The notes below the pieces were generated by a model that saw nothing but the letters and a program-made list of their open reading frames with translations, was not told the DNA's origin and did no database searches. Of a stretch of 64,000 nt of DNA, positions 1 to 12,185 are shown in pieces; positions within the stretch are counted from its first letter, which is position 1; each line of letters starts with the position of its first letter. The DNA is from Fistularia commersonii (taxonomy: Eukaryota > Chordata > Actinopteri > Syngnathiformes > Fistulariidae), in the NCBI GenBank assembly GCA_037954325.1, contig JBBMNZ010000014.1, positions 13,552,956-13,616,955 of the forward strand, written 5' to 3'. A program made the translations under genes and the position numbers.

Positions 1-2549
1 CAACTTTTTCTAAAAGTTCTATTGGTTAAGTCTTCAAATTCTATGAAGTATTGAATTGAAGCCAGTGATACATATTAAGTTTGTCCAGTGCTCAACAAGT
101 GGTTCATTATTCAAAAATAATTCATTGACATTTGCGAAAAGTCTCATGAATTTATAATATTTCATTTTTCTAACGCTTTTACTCCCCCTGTTAAGTAAAA
201 TCTTGAGTATCTGTTTCCTCAGCATTAGGGCTTTGTAGCAGTCCTGTACAGTGATGGAAAATTTGTCCCCGAGCAAAGTGAACAAATTGGAAACTGAAAC
301 TGAGCAGTCTCATGTTTGAAGGGAAGCGTGACTTCACAGCTCCCCTCTGTCCTGGCCATGTTTTGCTCAATCTGTGAGGGATTTGGATGTGGCCATGGGG
401 TGCCAAAGACAGGGGCAAATCAACATGTGCTGGGGGCAACAGAAGGGGTGTGTGTGTGTGTGTGTGCATGCGTGCATACGCGGATGTGTACAGGCGCTAA
501 TCTGCTACAAGGGGGTCCAAAAGGATTAGTATAATCAGGGGTTTTTGAAGACCCTTCCTAGTCACCCACTGTGCTTCACCTCCTTATCCCGTCATCCCTC
601 TGCCACTTGGCTCTCCATCCACCTCCTCATCCTTCCCTCACCCTCCCTAACCCCCTTCATTTCCCGATCCCTCCTCTTATCCCTCTATCTCTCCCTCAAG
701 CTTTTTACCGCCACTCAATTCCTTAGTCTCACCCCACATTTTCATTCATCCCTCCGACCTCATCCTCTTACACTTATCCTTATCATTACCTTCTTCGTTG
801 TAGGCTTTTAGCTCTGCAGCTTGGAATTACAAGCTTCTCCCTGGGTTGGAGTGTGGCTCTGAGATACTCAGCATCAAAGTTTTGCCGGCTGGGTTAAAAA
901 CGTCCAATATCCTGGGTAAAAACCGGCTGACCGCATCAGAGCAAAGTGCCAGCAAAAGCAATTTAGAGTGAAGGAGGTATCAGGTTTTTGTGGGCCAATT
1001 CAAGGTGCAGAGGTTTCTGAAGCACTGATACCCAGCCACAACTAGAAGATAATCACAGACAAACACCAAGCACATACAAATGTGAAAACTCTTGTGCTTT
1101 CCAAATATATATATTTCCAAATATACTTTCCAAACCAAGTTGAATTGAGTCTTTGAAGACTTTGATGTCATTGCTTTATTTATATGTATGTACCACCCAA
1201 CCCCCCTTTATGCCTGATTGCTAGAGTGTTTTGTGTATACTTTTGTCTTGGCACTATCTGTTGGATAGATTGGACGGATTGTGAAGCTCGGAGTGAAACA
1301 TAGTGGTAGTGCAGATTTTACCTGACTGTGGGATGTTTGATGCTGAAATAGTGAATGTATTTTTACACTACATGACATCATGATAGTGGAGTGAAGTTAT
1401 ACTCTGTTCTTTCACATTCAATAAAGTAGCCAGTGTTCTCTTCCTTCAGTCTGCATATAACGCCTTAAATGATCCAATTTACCCCGTTGCCTGTCTCATT
1501 TATCTTCCTCCTTCTGTCATCCTCCTTTTTATTTCCAACTGGTTCCCCTGTACAGTAACTCACACTCTTCACAGTTAGCCCCATCTACTTATCTTCACCC
1601 TTTCCAAAGGTCATTACACGCACAGCCTGTTCTGCCCGATTAAAATTGAAGCCTATGGAAGAGAAGATGAGCTGCAACATATCTGCCAGCCACCCACCTT
1701 ATCAGACACACACATGCAGGTGTAGACACACACGCGTGCACGCACACACAAGCATGGACACACTTGCACACATGCATGTCGACACAATTGCGTGCCCATG
1801 GTGACAACAGAGTGAAATATGTATACCCTTGATGGGTGTAAATACAAAACAGATAACCCTGCACACCTGGGTAGATCAGTTAACACATACACCCCACATG
1901 CAGAAACTCAGAAAAATAAATACAGACTTGGAGTGGATAGGGTCATGAAAGTCTGCACCAGCTCAAAAGACGTGTGGGAAAATAATAAAAAATGAAGAAC
2001 TTGTTCAAGAGTGGGTAAGAAAATAAGTGTTTTTAGAGGAAGGAGGAGTCTATGAAAAGGAGGAGGAGGCATGGAGAAAAGGATAGCAGGCCTTAGAATA
2101 TACTTGGCATAAACTTGAACACACTAGGGAGGAATAAAGGAAGGGGGTGTTTTTCTTCCTTATTTAGGTTTATTTTGAGGGAAAAAAAAAGAGTTGGAGG
2201 GCATTAAGAGGAACGCCATAGGAAAAGGATTTGGCTGCAAGTCATGCCGGAGCCTTGGTGAATACAGATGAGTTATAATTCAGCAATATAAAAGGGCCGA
2301 ATGGACTTTTGCCCACCCACTCTGCCACCCTGTCAATATCCCGAACAGGAAAAGAAAAGAAAAAAGAAAACAAGAAAATGAACAATGTAGCACAGACTGG
2401 TGCAACAAATTTGAATTCACTGGTTACACAAGTCTTCCTTCATTTTATTTGCACTGGCTAATGCTGGTCCTCCATGGTTTTTAAGCTGGCACTGGAGTTT
2501 GGTTACATACCTTAGGTCTTTCATTGCTTGTGGATTCAAAAATATAGAA
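1..2549. other. Presumed plexin intron, no gene seen
   Basis: No coding exon recognised. Contains a short TG tract (449-466), a C/T-rich stretch (545-800), CA-rich patches near 1700-1770 and an A/G-rich stretch (2030-2215). Short open frames here are low complexity and lack splice context. Confidence 0.6.
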
Positions 2550-3135
2550 TGTTTATCCTCTTCTTTTCCTTTCCTTTTTTCAACTTCAGGGGTCACCACA
2601 GTGAATCAACCTTCTCCATCTAACCCTATTCTCTGTTTCCACCTCTCTCACACCGACTACCTTCATATCCTCTCTCACTACATCCATAAATCTTCTCTTT
2701 GATCTTCCTCTAGACCTCCTGCCTGGCAGCTCCAATTCCAGCATCCGTCTACTAATATATTCACTATCACTCCTCCATACATGTCCGAACCATCTCAGTC
2801 TGGCTTCTCAGACCTTCTCTCCAAAACGTCTAACATGGGCTATCCCTCCAATGGATTCATTCTTGATCCTATCCATCTTCATCTCTGCGACCTCCAGCTC
2901 TGCCTCCTGTCTTTTTGCCAATTTCACTGTTTCTAGACCATACAACATCGCTTGTCTCACCACTGTCTTGTACACCTTTCCTTTCCTTCTGGCTGATAGT
3001 CTTCTATTGCATAGTACACCTGACACTTTTCTCCACCCTTTCCAACGTGCCTGAACCCATTTCTTTACCTCTTTTCCACACTTTCTGTTGCTCTGGACTG
3101 TTGACACTAAATACTTGAAATCCTTACATTCATCA
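2550..3135 (-). mobile_element. RTE-clade LINE fragment, copy A (3' end)
   Basis: Reverse-strand 3' end of the RTE-like LINE that recurs seven times in the window. On + it starts with the element's 3' terminus (tcaggggtcaccacag at 2587) and runs into the C-terminal coding region. The minus-strand translation at 2808-3107 has VSGVLCNRRLSARRKGKVYK and then LYGLETVKLAKRQEAELEVA, the conserved region downstream of the reverse-transcriptase core. It is truncated at its 5' side near 3135, within the KYL...VQSN region. Frameshifts and stops interrupt it; no function is expected. Confidence 0.85.
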
Positions 3136-4571
3136 TTTTGCTAAATTTATGACTTGTGATAGTTACCATGTTCATAACTGTAATCCATATGTTAAAGTTT
3201 TGTGATCATCTTTATAAGGTGCAATAAACAGTATCTCACTTATTAATAAAATCTGTGATGCCTTATAATCCATGGTATTAATCTTGTGTTGTCTTTAATA
3301 GAAGCCTGTTCCCTCAAATAACTAGTGCAGGCAGTGAGCTAAATCCAACTGCTTGGAATAACCTGCAGGACTACTTTTTTCCTGTGGGCTATTTCAATCT
3401 TTCATTTCATTTTATTTTGCTACCACATTTTATTGTTTCAGCTTGCTCATTTAATTGTGCTTTCATCCATCCGTTTATTTTTCATTTATTCATATATCTT
3501 AACATGTTGATCATTTCACTTATTACCTTTTTGTTTCTATTCCAGTGGGCTATCCAGGCTCTTACTTGTTTGTGTTTTTGCTCAGTTATATTACAAATGA
3601 AGTCTCAACCTCAATATTCCAGCATCTCAATATCGGTTTTGAGCTGAATCGAATCTAATCTCCCTTGGCAGTTAAACCCCACCCCATCCTGATTGTGGTT
3701 TGTGCATATCAAGTTTTTGGAGCGGGTCAAAGTGTTTTGTGTTTGGTTTTTCACAAGTAGATCGGCCATTTGTAAACCTCTCCACAAATGCTTTCACACA
3801 GATTTCAATTTCTCCATAAAGCCTACTTCAGCGGTACAGCTGCCTTCTGATCACAAGGTCCCTTCTAAGGCTTTAACACTTGGTGACCCCCTGGGCTTTT
3901 GACTCGAATGATGAAATGAGAATATGCTTTTTCGGAGCATGCTCTCATTTGGAGAGACACTGAGTCCCGTACAATAGTCTTGCAGGTGGATTTTAACAGC
4001 TGACACTTCTTTTTATTTACATCGTGTTCAATGTAAGACTCAATATTTCTGTACATTCCTATCTTAAGTAGCTTAATCTCTAATGACTGTCAATACTGTA
4101 CTCTCTAAATAAATACCAGTTTGAAAGAAAAGAAAAAAAATTAAAGCAGTTACCAAAGTACAGAGAATACAAAGAATAGACAATTCTTATGACGGTCATC
4201 CCCATCCCCAATAACAGTTTCAATAATATTGTATATTGTTGTATATTGGTTTTGCTATGTCTTGATCCTTTCTGATGTTTAACTCAGTTGGTTGCCAAGG
4301 CACCAGCTTATCAATCAATATCTTTTTCATGTCAGGCATAAAACACAACTGTTTTGGGTTACTGGATAATTATTTGGGGCTTTGAGTTGTTGTGGCATCT
4401 TTCTTTCCTCGATTGAACACATTACATCAACGTGCATTAGCATCATCAAACACCAGTCAGGATATTTAGGAGCAATTGAAGTGACAGTTGAATGTAAACT
4501 GCACTGCAGAGGAAGCAGGAAGTGTCGCATACTATTGATTGACATTCAGTAATGAAGTGCAAGGAAGTAAA

Positions 4572-4642
4572 TCAGCTGAGCTAGGTGGAAACATGAGGGT
4601 ATGTAACTGGGTTGTCAGCTGATGTGGTTTTGGATCAGCTGA
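4572..4642. promoter_or_regulatory. Three TCAGCTGA palindromes (E-box CAGCTG cluster)
   Basis: The 8-bp palindrome TCAGCTGA occurs at 4572-4579, 4615-4622 and 4635-4642. Each contains the bHLH-type E-box CAGCTG. Three identical 8-mers in 71 bp is far above chance. A role in bHLH binding is inference only. Confidence 0.3.
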
Positions 4643-5326
4643 TAAAGCAGGGTTTCAAACTATGTGGAATGGAAAGTCCTGCAAGCCCTGCTAAAAAAAA
4701 AAAAAGTTTCATAAGTAAGAGAACAGTGTCATTTTGTCATGGACATGTTCACACTCAGTTTGCAATCGATGGAGTTACATTCACTTTTTAGTAAACTGCA
4801 GACATAAGGTAGTTATTGTCAGACCTATATTTTCGCCTTTATTTTCTGTTCTATAGTATATATAAAATTAGTTAGGATGAAGAACAGAAGTGGATAAGTA
4901 AATAAGATAATAAAAGACACTTGGTGTCAAGGTTTAAAAAAACATAAGTACATACATATAGATGGATTGATAGATAGATGGATTGATGAATTCAGTGAAA
5001 AATAAAAGTTCTGAGGAATTAAAGTCTTTGTCAAGTACTGTAACAACCACCATCATGGTAACCTCTACATCTGTGTTGAACCTGTGAAGGGCTGAAGACA
5101 GACCCATACTGGCAGATTGTGCTGTTTTGCAGGGTTAGTCCTCCACCATGCCGGCAGCATGCCCAGCCCGTTGTGTCACCTGCTCCTAGCGTATTAAAGG
5201 GCCAAGAGCCCCTTGCTGAGTTCCCACTTGGAAGCATTGTTACGTGTGAAAGTTGAGCTGCATAATTAAGAGCCCTAAGATTTAAATGAAAAAAAAAAAA
5301 AAACACTTTTCTGCAGAGTGAATACA

Positions 5327-5370
5327 TTGCTCTCTCTCTCTCTTTCTCTTTCTTTCTTTCTCTCTCTCCT
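5327..5370. repeat. TC-rich simple repeat
   Basis: Near-continuous (TC)n/(TTTC)n tract, preceded by an A run at 5289-5302. Confidence 0.85.
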
Positions 5371-8300
5371 CATTAAGTCGAGGTGCCCGAGCTGTCCTTC
5401 CAGAAATATAATTGAAAGCGGGAGAAAGGCAAATGTTGCTTTAATCTCATTTGCAGGGAAACAATGGACTTGGGACTTTACTAAATTCATAAAAGTGGCT
5501 TTAATGCAATGAAATCTAATGAGGTAATTTGCAATAAAGCAAAAAGGTGTCCTGCTGTGTGTAGGCACATGCACACACATACAACCTTGCATGTTTGAGA
5601 AGGTAGACACACAGCTAGTAGTAAAGTGAATTTCACATTGTTATTGTGACTGGAAGACATTTCAGTCAGACAGGAGTTTTCCTTTGTATTACGTGTAATG
5701 TAAGTGCGTGTTGTCTGTGTAGGACTGCCGAGACATGCTGCTCGTGTGATATTGAGTCACTTTTACAGCTACATTTAGCTGCAGAAACCCAAGAGGCATG
5801 GTTCACAAGTATTGACTCAAAGCTATCCATTGACATTTCAACAGGCTTGAGCTTGGCTCTTCACAGGAAATACAACCGTGCAGACACACATTGCATCTGT
5901 GTGGAATGATGCTATTGATCAGGCACAGATGGGATTAGGTCTTTAAAAATTATGATGACAGTAAAATGATCATAAAAGTTATTTACTGCTTCATCTGTCT
6001 TAGTTCCTTATACTTGTATTGACTGCATCTGGAGTAGTTAACATCACTTTCAGGACGGACACAGACTCCAAATGTTGTTCGGGGTCGCTTAATGTCTACA
6101 GCTCAGCAATCCAGACAGCATGTCTTTTTTTCACGTCGTAAGAAAGACAAGACAATGAAGCTACTGTGATTTAGATTAAGGTTTTATGTAATTAGTGTAA
6201 TGAGAGAAAGAAAAAAAAAATCCTGCACAGAGCTGGAAGTGTAGTAGGAAATTTATTCCATAAAATCACAGTCTTTTTTGGTGATATGGTGAGCCAACAG
6301 ATAATATGCATGCAAGATCTATATATCCTGTAATTGTACCTGGTGACTTGTAGCTATTCAACAATTGTCTGTGTTGTTTTAGATTGTACAACATTTCATG
6401 TTGTATAATCAAAAGTTAACATAGCAGGGGAAGTTTTGTCTTTGCTATTAACTTGCTAACTGCACCTGAATTGAACCTCAGTGATCAATTTGCCAGTGTC
6501 AGAGGTTTGTTGGCAATGAGGTAAAAGTTTTACCAAGGCATTGGCTTCCATCTCATAAGCTATGTGTCACCACTTTCTGAAGGGTACTGAAACATTAAGA
6601 GATAAAAAAAAAAAGTTTGGTGAAACTGTGAAGAGTACTGCTGATCAAATTCCAGCATTAATCACAGTCAACGATAATATAAAGAAAAGTGATTCAATTC
6701 GTCCATGTGACTAAAGCTATTCAGCCTTGAAATCTGTAGCACAGAGGGAAAGATTAAAAGGTAACAGGACATTAGGAATTACATCAAAATGATTCTGTAC
6801 ATCTTTGTATATAAATGTATAAAAATGAAAGTGGCATATAACTCTATCAAATTAAGCACACAATCAGAAATGTTATGGAATTAGCTGCCAGAATGTTTAA
6901 CAAAAATACTTTTGAAATTTGGATTAAAATTGTAAACTAATGGATGTATTGGTTGTAAATACATGTTTAGGCTTTTTAGTGAGCCCAATTCAAAAATAAA
7001 ATAATTCAAAACAACTCATTATCATTCTGACAAGATAGATAAAAAGGTTTATAAGGTCTGTGGATACAACTTGTCAAAAATGACTGCTTTAATTAAATAT
7101 CAAATGATGATGCCGTACATGTTGGCTCATTGCAGTGTCAGAAACAAATCAGCTATTTGTCTGATGATAATCAATATCTGGGAAAGCAGTTCAATACTGC
7201 TTACGATCTGTTGGAGGACATCTAAATTCAGTTACTTTACGGCACTTGAGTCATTCAACATGGTAACTTTGGACTGATGCACTGAGTGTATTCATATAGA
7301 TTACTATTAGTATGATAAATGAAGCTTCGCTTTTGTTTTGCTTATATGCCAAGACACTTAAGTAACTCATCTGTTCTTTGTACAAAACTTTGTTACATCT
7401 ATTAGATAATTATTCAAATCAAACAGAGTGCTCAAATTGAAAGTATTGATTGCATCTTGCATTCAATACTTAGTCAGTAACTCAAAATAATATCACTCTG
7501 ATGGATAGTATGACAAGCTAGCATTGATGTTGTTTTCTGTGCATGTATTTTACGTCAAATAGTAATGGGGACTTGATTTTTTTTTTTCTTATTTCACTAT
7601 GCTTGAAGATATTGTATGTTATGATTATATGCCATTCCCCTCCACTTCAAACTCTTCTACTGGTGACTTTCAATAACTGAAATAGTTAATTTGGTTCCCA
7701 TACTTTCAGATCTTTATCCTTTCAAGTCCACACATCACCTAATTTTGTGGTGCCATACTGCTATTCTGCTACTTGGCAACAACAACAGTCTAAGTGCAGT
7801 GTCACTCAACATCAGAAGCCGTGAACCCGAAAGAGGGATGGAACTGGATCGGATGAGTGAAAGGGATGAGAAAAGAGGGGGGATATTAGAGATGGAGACA
7901 TGGATGAGACAGAAGATGGGTAAACAAGATTCAGAGAAGAAGGAATGAATGGGTGTGCAGGCTGCTGAAGCAGGTAGGAAGACTGACAGAAAGGAGATTG
8001 AATAAGGGATGGGGAAAGCATGAGGGAAAACGAGTGAGAGAAAGAGGGAGGGCTCTGGTTAAGTGGAACTGCGGTAGAGAAGGGGGCAACAGAAAGCTTG
8101 ACGCTTGCAGCTTTACAGCAGCAGGGTTGGTGGCTAAACCCCGCCAGGGCACCATCGATCACACATGACCGTGAACTAAAAAGGCCTTGTGCTCAACACA
8201 GCATACCGAAACTCCCACAACCCATTTAGAGTTACTTAATGACATGGGATGTTTTTGGCTGTGTTATAACCCCTTACACATTACATTTGAAAATCATAAA

Positions 8301-9502
8301 TTAATGAACTTGTGATGCATGTATTCCGTTCTATCATCGAACAGGAAATATGATCATGAAGTTTTGAAATCCCATTACACAATGATGAAATGTTTTTTGA
8401 CATGTTAAAATTCTATTTTGTCAAACAGTTTTTATTATTTCAATTATTTCATTAACTAACTTGGGGCTATAGCCGGTAATGCAGACAATAGTCTCCATAA
8501 GTCAATGAGAAAATAATCAATTAACATCTAAATGAATAAATATTGTTCATGTACCTGCATTTATCAGAACTGACACATTCTCTCGTCTTAGCCTGTGTCA
8601 GATAACCACGCATTTGGCACCCCTTTCTCGTCTATTTTTTGGGGCGCTGCGTCAGTGAAGGAATGCAGTTTCTCATATACAACTGAAAGATGTGGAAAAT
8701 ACACTCTGCTTGTATTTAGGTCAGGTTTAGATATAAATGCAGATGTTGATGTAGAGATGACACTCCAGGTTCATTGAAAAATTCCATGAAAGGTATGTCT
8801 AATGCGGGGAAGTGTCTATTTGCAGCTGCAGTGTTAGTGGATGAACACCTTGGCTACATTGATGTAGCCATGATGCTCCAGGGTCAAAAAAAAATTGAGA
8901 AAAGGGTTCTAATACACAAATTTCCCCCTGGGGATAGATGAAATATTCATTCATTCATTCGTTAATGCATTGATATGTGACACTAAGGAACCCTTCCCCA
9001 TTCGTCAAGCTATTGACCCATTGGGTCATGAGAGTGGGTTCTCAGTCATTGCAATGATTCCTGCAGGTTAAGGTGGATTTGAATTATAATGTTATCAAAC
9101 GCGGTCATACCTGGGCCTTTGTATTTCCATAATGAAGGGGTTCTTCCTCAAATTCTATTGACTTTAATTTCATCATGGCCCACCATTACAAGTTCAGTAT
9201 GCCTCTTTTTTTCTAAACATGGCTCGCCAAAAGTATTTCTTAAACCAGTAGATGCTCTGTGTATTTTCAATTAGATCTAATGATATACAGTAATCTTTGT
9301 CTCAAAATTAAATATCCTTTCCAGCCGACATCAGCCAGCCCTCCAGGCTCCATTAGCCATGAGATGAGGTAAGGACAGGTCATATTATCTTGACGGAGGT
9401 GAATCACCTTCCCACCAGCCCTATAGGGTTAATAACAGTTTCATCTTGGGAATGGGATGCTGTATTATGAGGATATGTGCATCTTTCCAGTGCATAGATG
9501 AG

Positions 9503-9646
<144 letters not shown>

Positions 9647-10239
9647 ATGCGTGTGCATGTGTATACATATTTTCAGTGGGAGTGAGGTTCAGCCAGGCAG
9701 TAACAGAAGCCCACCCAGTAAATGTATAGCTTAGTGGGAAGCCATACCAGATCAGGCAGTTTTATTGTTATAGCTGCCTAAAATCCAAAGAATGCCTATC
9801 AGAGGGGTTTATAGTCTGTTACAAGATATAAAATACAACTTCAGTGGACACTAAGGTGAAAAGTTGTCATAAAAGCAAGGAACATACAGAGGTAACCAAG
9901 CACCAATAAAAAAAGGTTATAATACTAAGCTTTTTTATGACTAAAAATGAATAAATTTGCAGAGTGGGCTGGTTTTCACCTTTAATGTAGACATTTACTG
10001 AGGAATCACAGCAATACAAATAACCTTTTATCAAATTTTATTAAAATTGTTTAAAACATAAATGAAACAAGCAAAAAAGACAAACACCAAAAGGATGTCC
10101 CTTATAAAGAAGCTCATGCAATAAGTGCTAAATATAGTAAATTGGAATTATACTGGCAATTGTCATCTTTAAGTGTATTTAATATTATCTTGAGAAATGA
10201 AAATAAATTAATTAGTTCAGTATTATACATTTATATCTT

Positions 10240-12185
10240 CTTATTTTCTCTTCAGGGTCGCCACAGTGAATCAACTTTGGAATCAACTGTTATTCTCTGT
10301 ATCCTCTTCTCTCACACCAACAAACCTCATATCCTCTCTCACTACGCCCATAAATTTTCTCTTTGGTCTTAGTCTAGACCTCCTGCCTGACAGCTCCAAT
10401 TCCGCCATCAATCTACCAATATATTCACTCATTCAATATATTCCTTCCTCTGCACATGACTGAACCATCTCGGTCTGGCTTCTCTGACCTTCTTACCAAA
10501 ACATCTAACATGTGTTGTACCTCTAATGGACTCATTCCTGACCCTGACCCTGATCCATTCTCGTCACTATCAAAGAAAACCTCAACATCTCCATCTCTGC
10601 GACCTCCAGCTCTGCCTCCTGTCTTTTCCTCAGTGTCACTATTTCTAAACCACTGTCTTGTACATCTTTCCTTTCATTCTGGCCGATAGTCTTCCATCAC
10701 AGTACCCATGACACGTTTTTCCATTTATTCCAATGTGCTTGGACCCGCTTCTTTTAATCTTTTCCACACTCTCCATTGCTCTGGACTGTTGACCCAAAGT
10801 ACTTGAAATCCTCCACCTTCCTTATCTCCACTCCCTGTAGCCTCACCATTCTGCCCGGGTTCCTCTCATTCAAATACACATATTCTGTCTTGCTGGGACT
10901 AACCTTCATTCCTCTCCTCTTCAGAGCAAACCTCTACCTCAAGATTTTCCTCAACCTGTTCCCTGCTCACACTACAGATCACAATGTGATCTGCAAACAT
11001 TATGGTCCATGGAGATTCCTGTCTAACCTCATCTGTCAGCCTGCCCATCACCACTGCAAATAAGAAGGGGCTCAGAGGTGATCCCTGATGCAGTCTCACC
11101 TCCACCTTAAACTTCTCTGTTACACCTACAGCCCCCCTCACCACTGATTCATAGCTAGCATAAATGTCCTGTACCAGTCCAACATATGTCTCTGCCACCC
11201 CAGACTCCTGAATACCACAGTTCCTCTCTCGGCACCCTTTTGTATACTTTTTCTAGCCAGAAACTGTACTGTTGCCTCTCCTAGACACTCCCATACCTCC
11301 ACAGGTATATCATCAGGACCAAGTGCCTTTCCACTCTTTATCCTTTTCAATGCCTTCCTCACTTCACTTATACTAATCTCTGCTACTTTGTGGTCTACAA
11401 TAGTCATCTCTTCTACTCTTCCCTCTCTTCATCTAGCTCATTCATCAGCTCTTCAAAGAACTCTTTCCATCTTCCCATCACTCTTTTAGCATCTGTCAAT
11501 ACATTTCCCTCTCCATCCTTAATCACCCGGACCTGTTTTACATCCTTTCCATCTTTATCTCTCTTTTTCACCAACCTGTAGAGATCATTCTCTATCTCCC
11601 TTCTGTCCAACCGAGTATACAAGTCATTGTACACCCTTTGTTTTGCCTTTGCTACCTCTAGCTTTACCTTACACTCTATCTCCTAGCACTTTGTCTGTTC
11701 TCTTCATTCCTCTCAGTGTCCATCTTCACCTTTGCTAACTTTGCTCTTTGTATACACTCCTACATATCCTGATTCCACCACCAATTCTCCTTATTGACTT
11801 TCCATCCAGATGGTACACCAAGTGCTCTCTTACCTGTCTCCTTGATCCCATTAGCTGTAGTTGTCCAGTCATCTGAAAGCTTGAAGCACTCCTCCCTATA
11901 CAGCTTCCACCACTTTGTCCTCTGCTCTGCCCTTGTCCTCTTGATCTTCCTTGTCACCAGAGTCATCCTACAAACCACCATCCAATGCTGTCTGGCTACA
12001 CTTTCAGCTATCACTACTTTGCTGTCACTGATCTCTTTCAAATTACCTTGTCTATACTAGATGTATTCTACCTGCGTGCTCCTACCTTCGCTCTTATAAG
12101 TTAACCTACGTTCCTGCCTTTTCTCAAAAAAAAAAAGTATTCACTACAGCCATTTCCATCCTTTTTGCAAAGTCTACTACTACAT
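10240..12185 (-). mobile_element. RTE-clade LINE, copy B, internally deleted
   Basis: The longest antisense RTE copy. On the minus strand it runs from the C-terminal part of the endonuclease (VVDFAKRM-like region near 12170, then KEISDSKVVIAESVARQHW at about 12040) through the linker (WWWNQD, about 11765) and the start of RT (RKALKRIKSGKALGPDDIPV, about 11340). It then skips the middle of RT. It resumes at YVGLVQDIYASYESVVRG (11180), LHQGSPLSPFLF (11090) and the catalytic block. There the expected FADD motif reads FADH (about 11000), losing a catalytic aspartate. The 3' terminus is at 10252 on + (cttcagggtcgccacag). The 5' UTR and N-terminal endonuclease are absent. Several frameshifts are present, plus a run of ten or more T on the coding strand at about 12127-12138. 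Confidence 0.88.
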
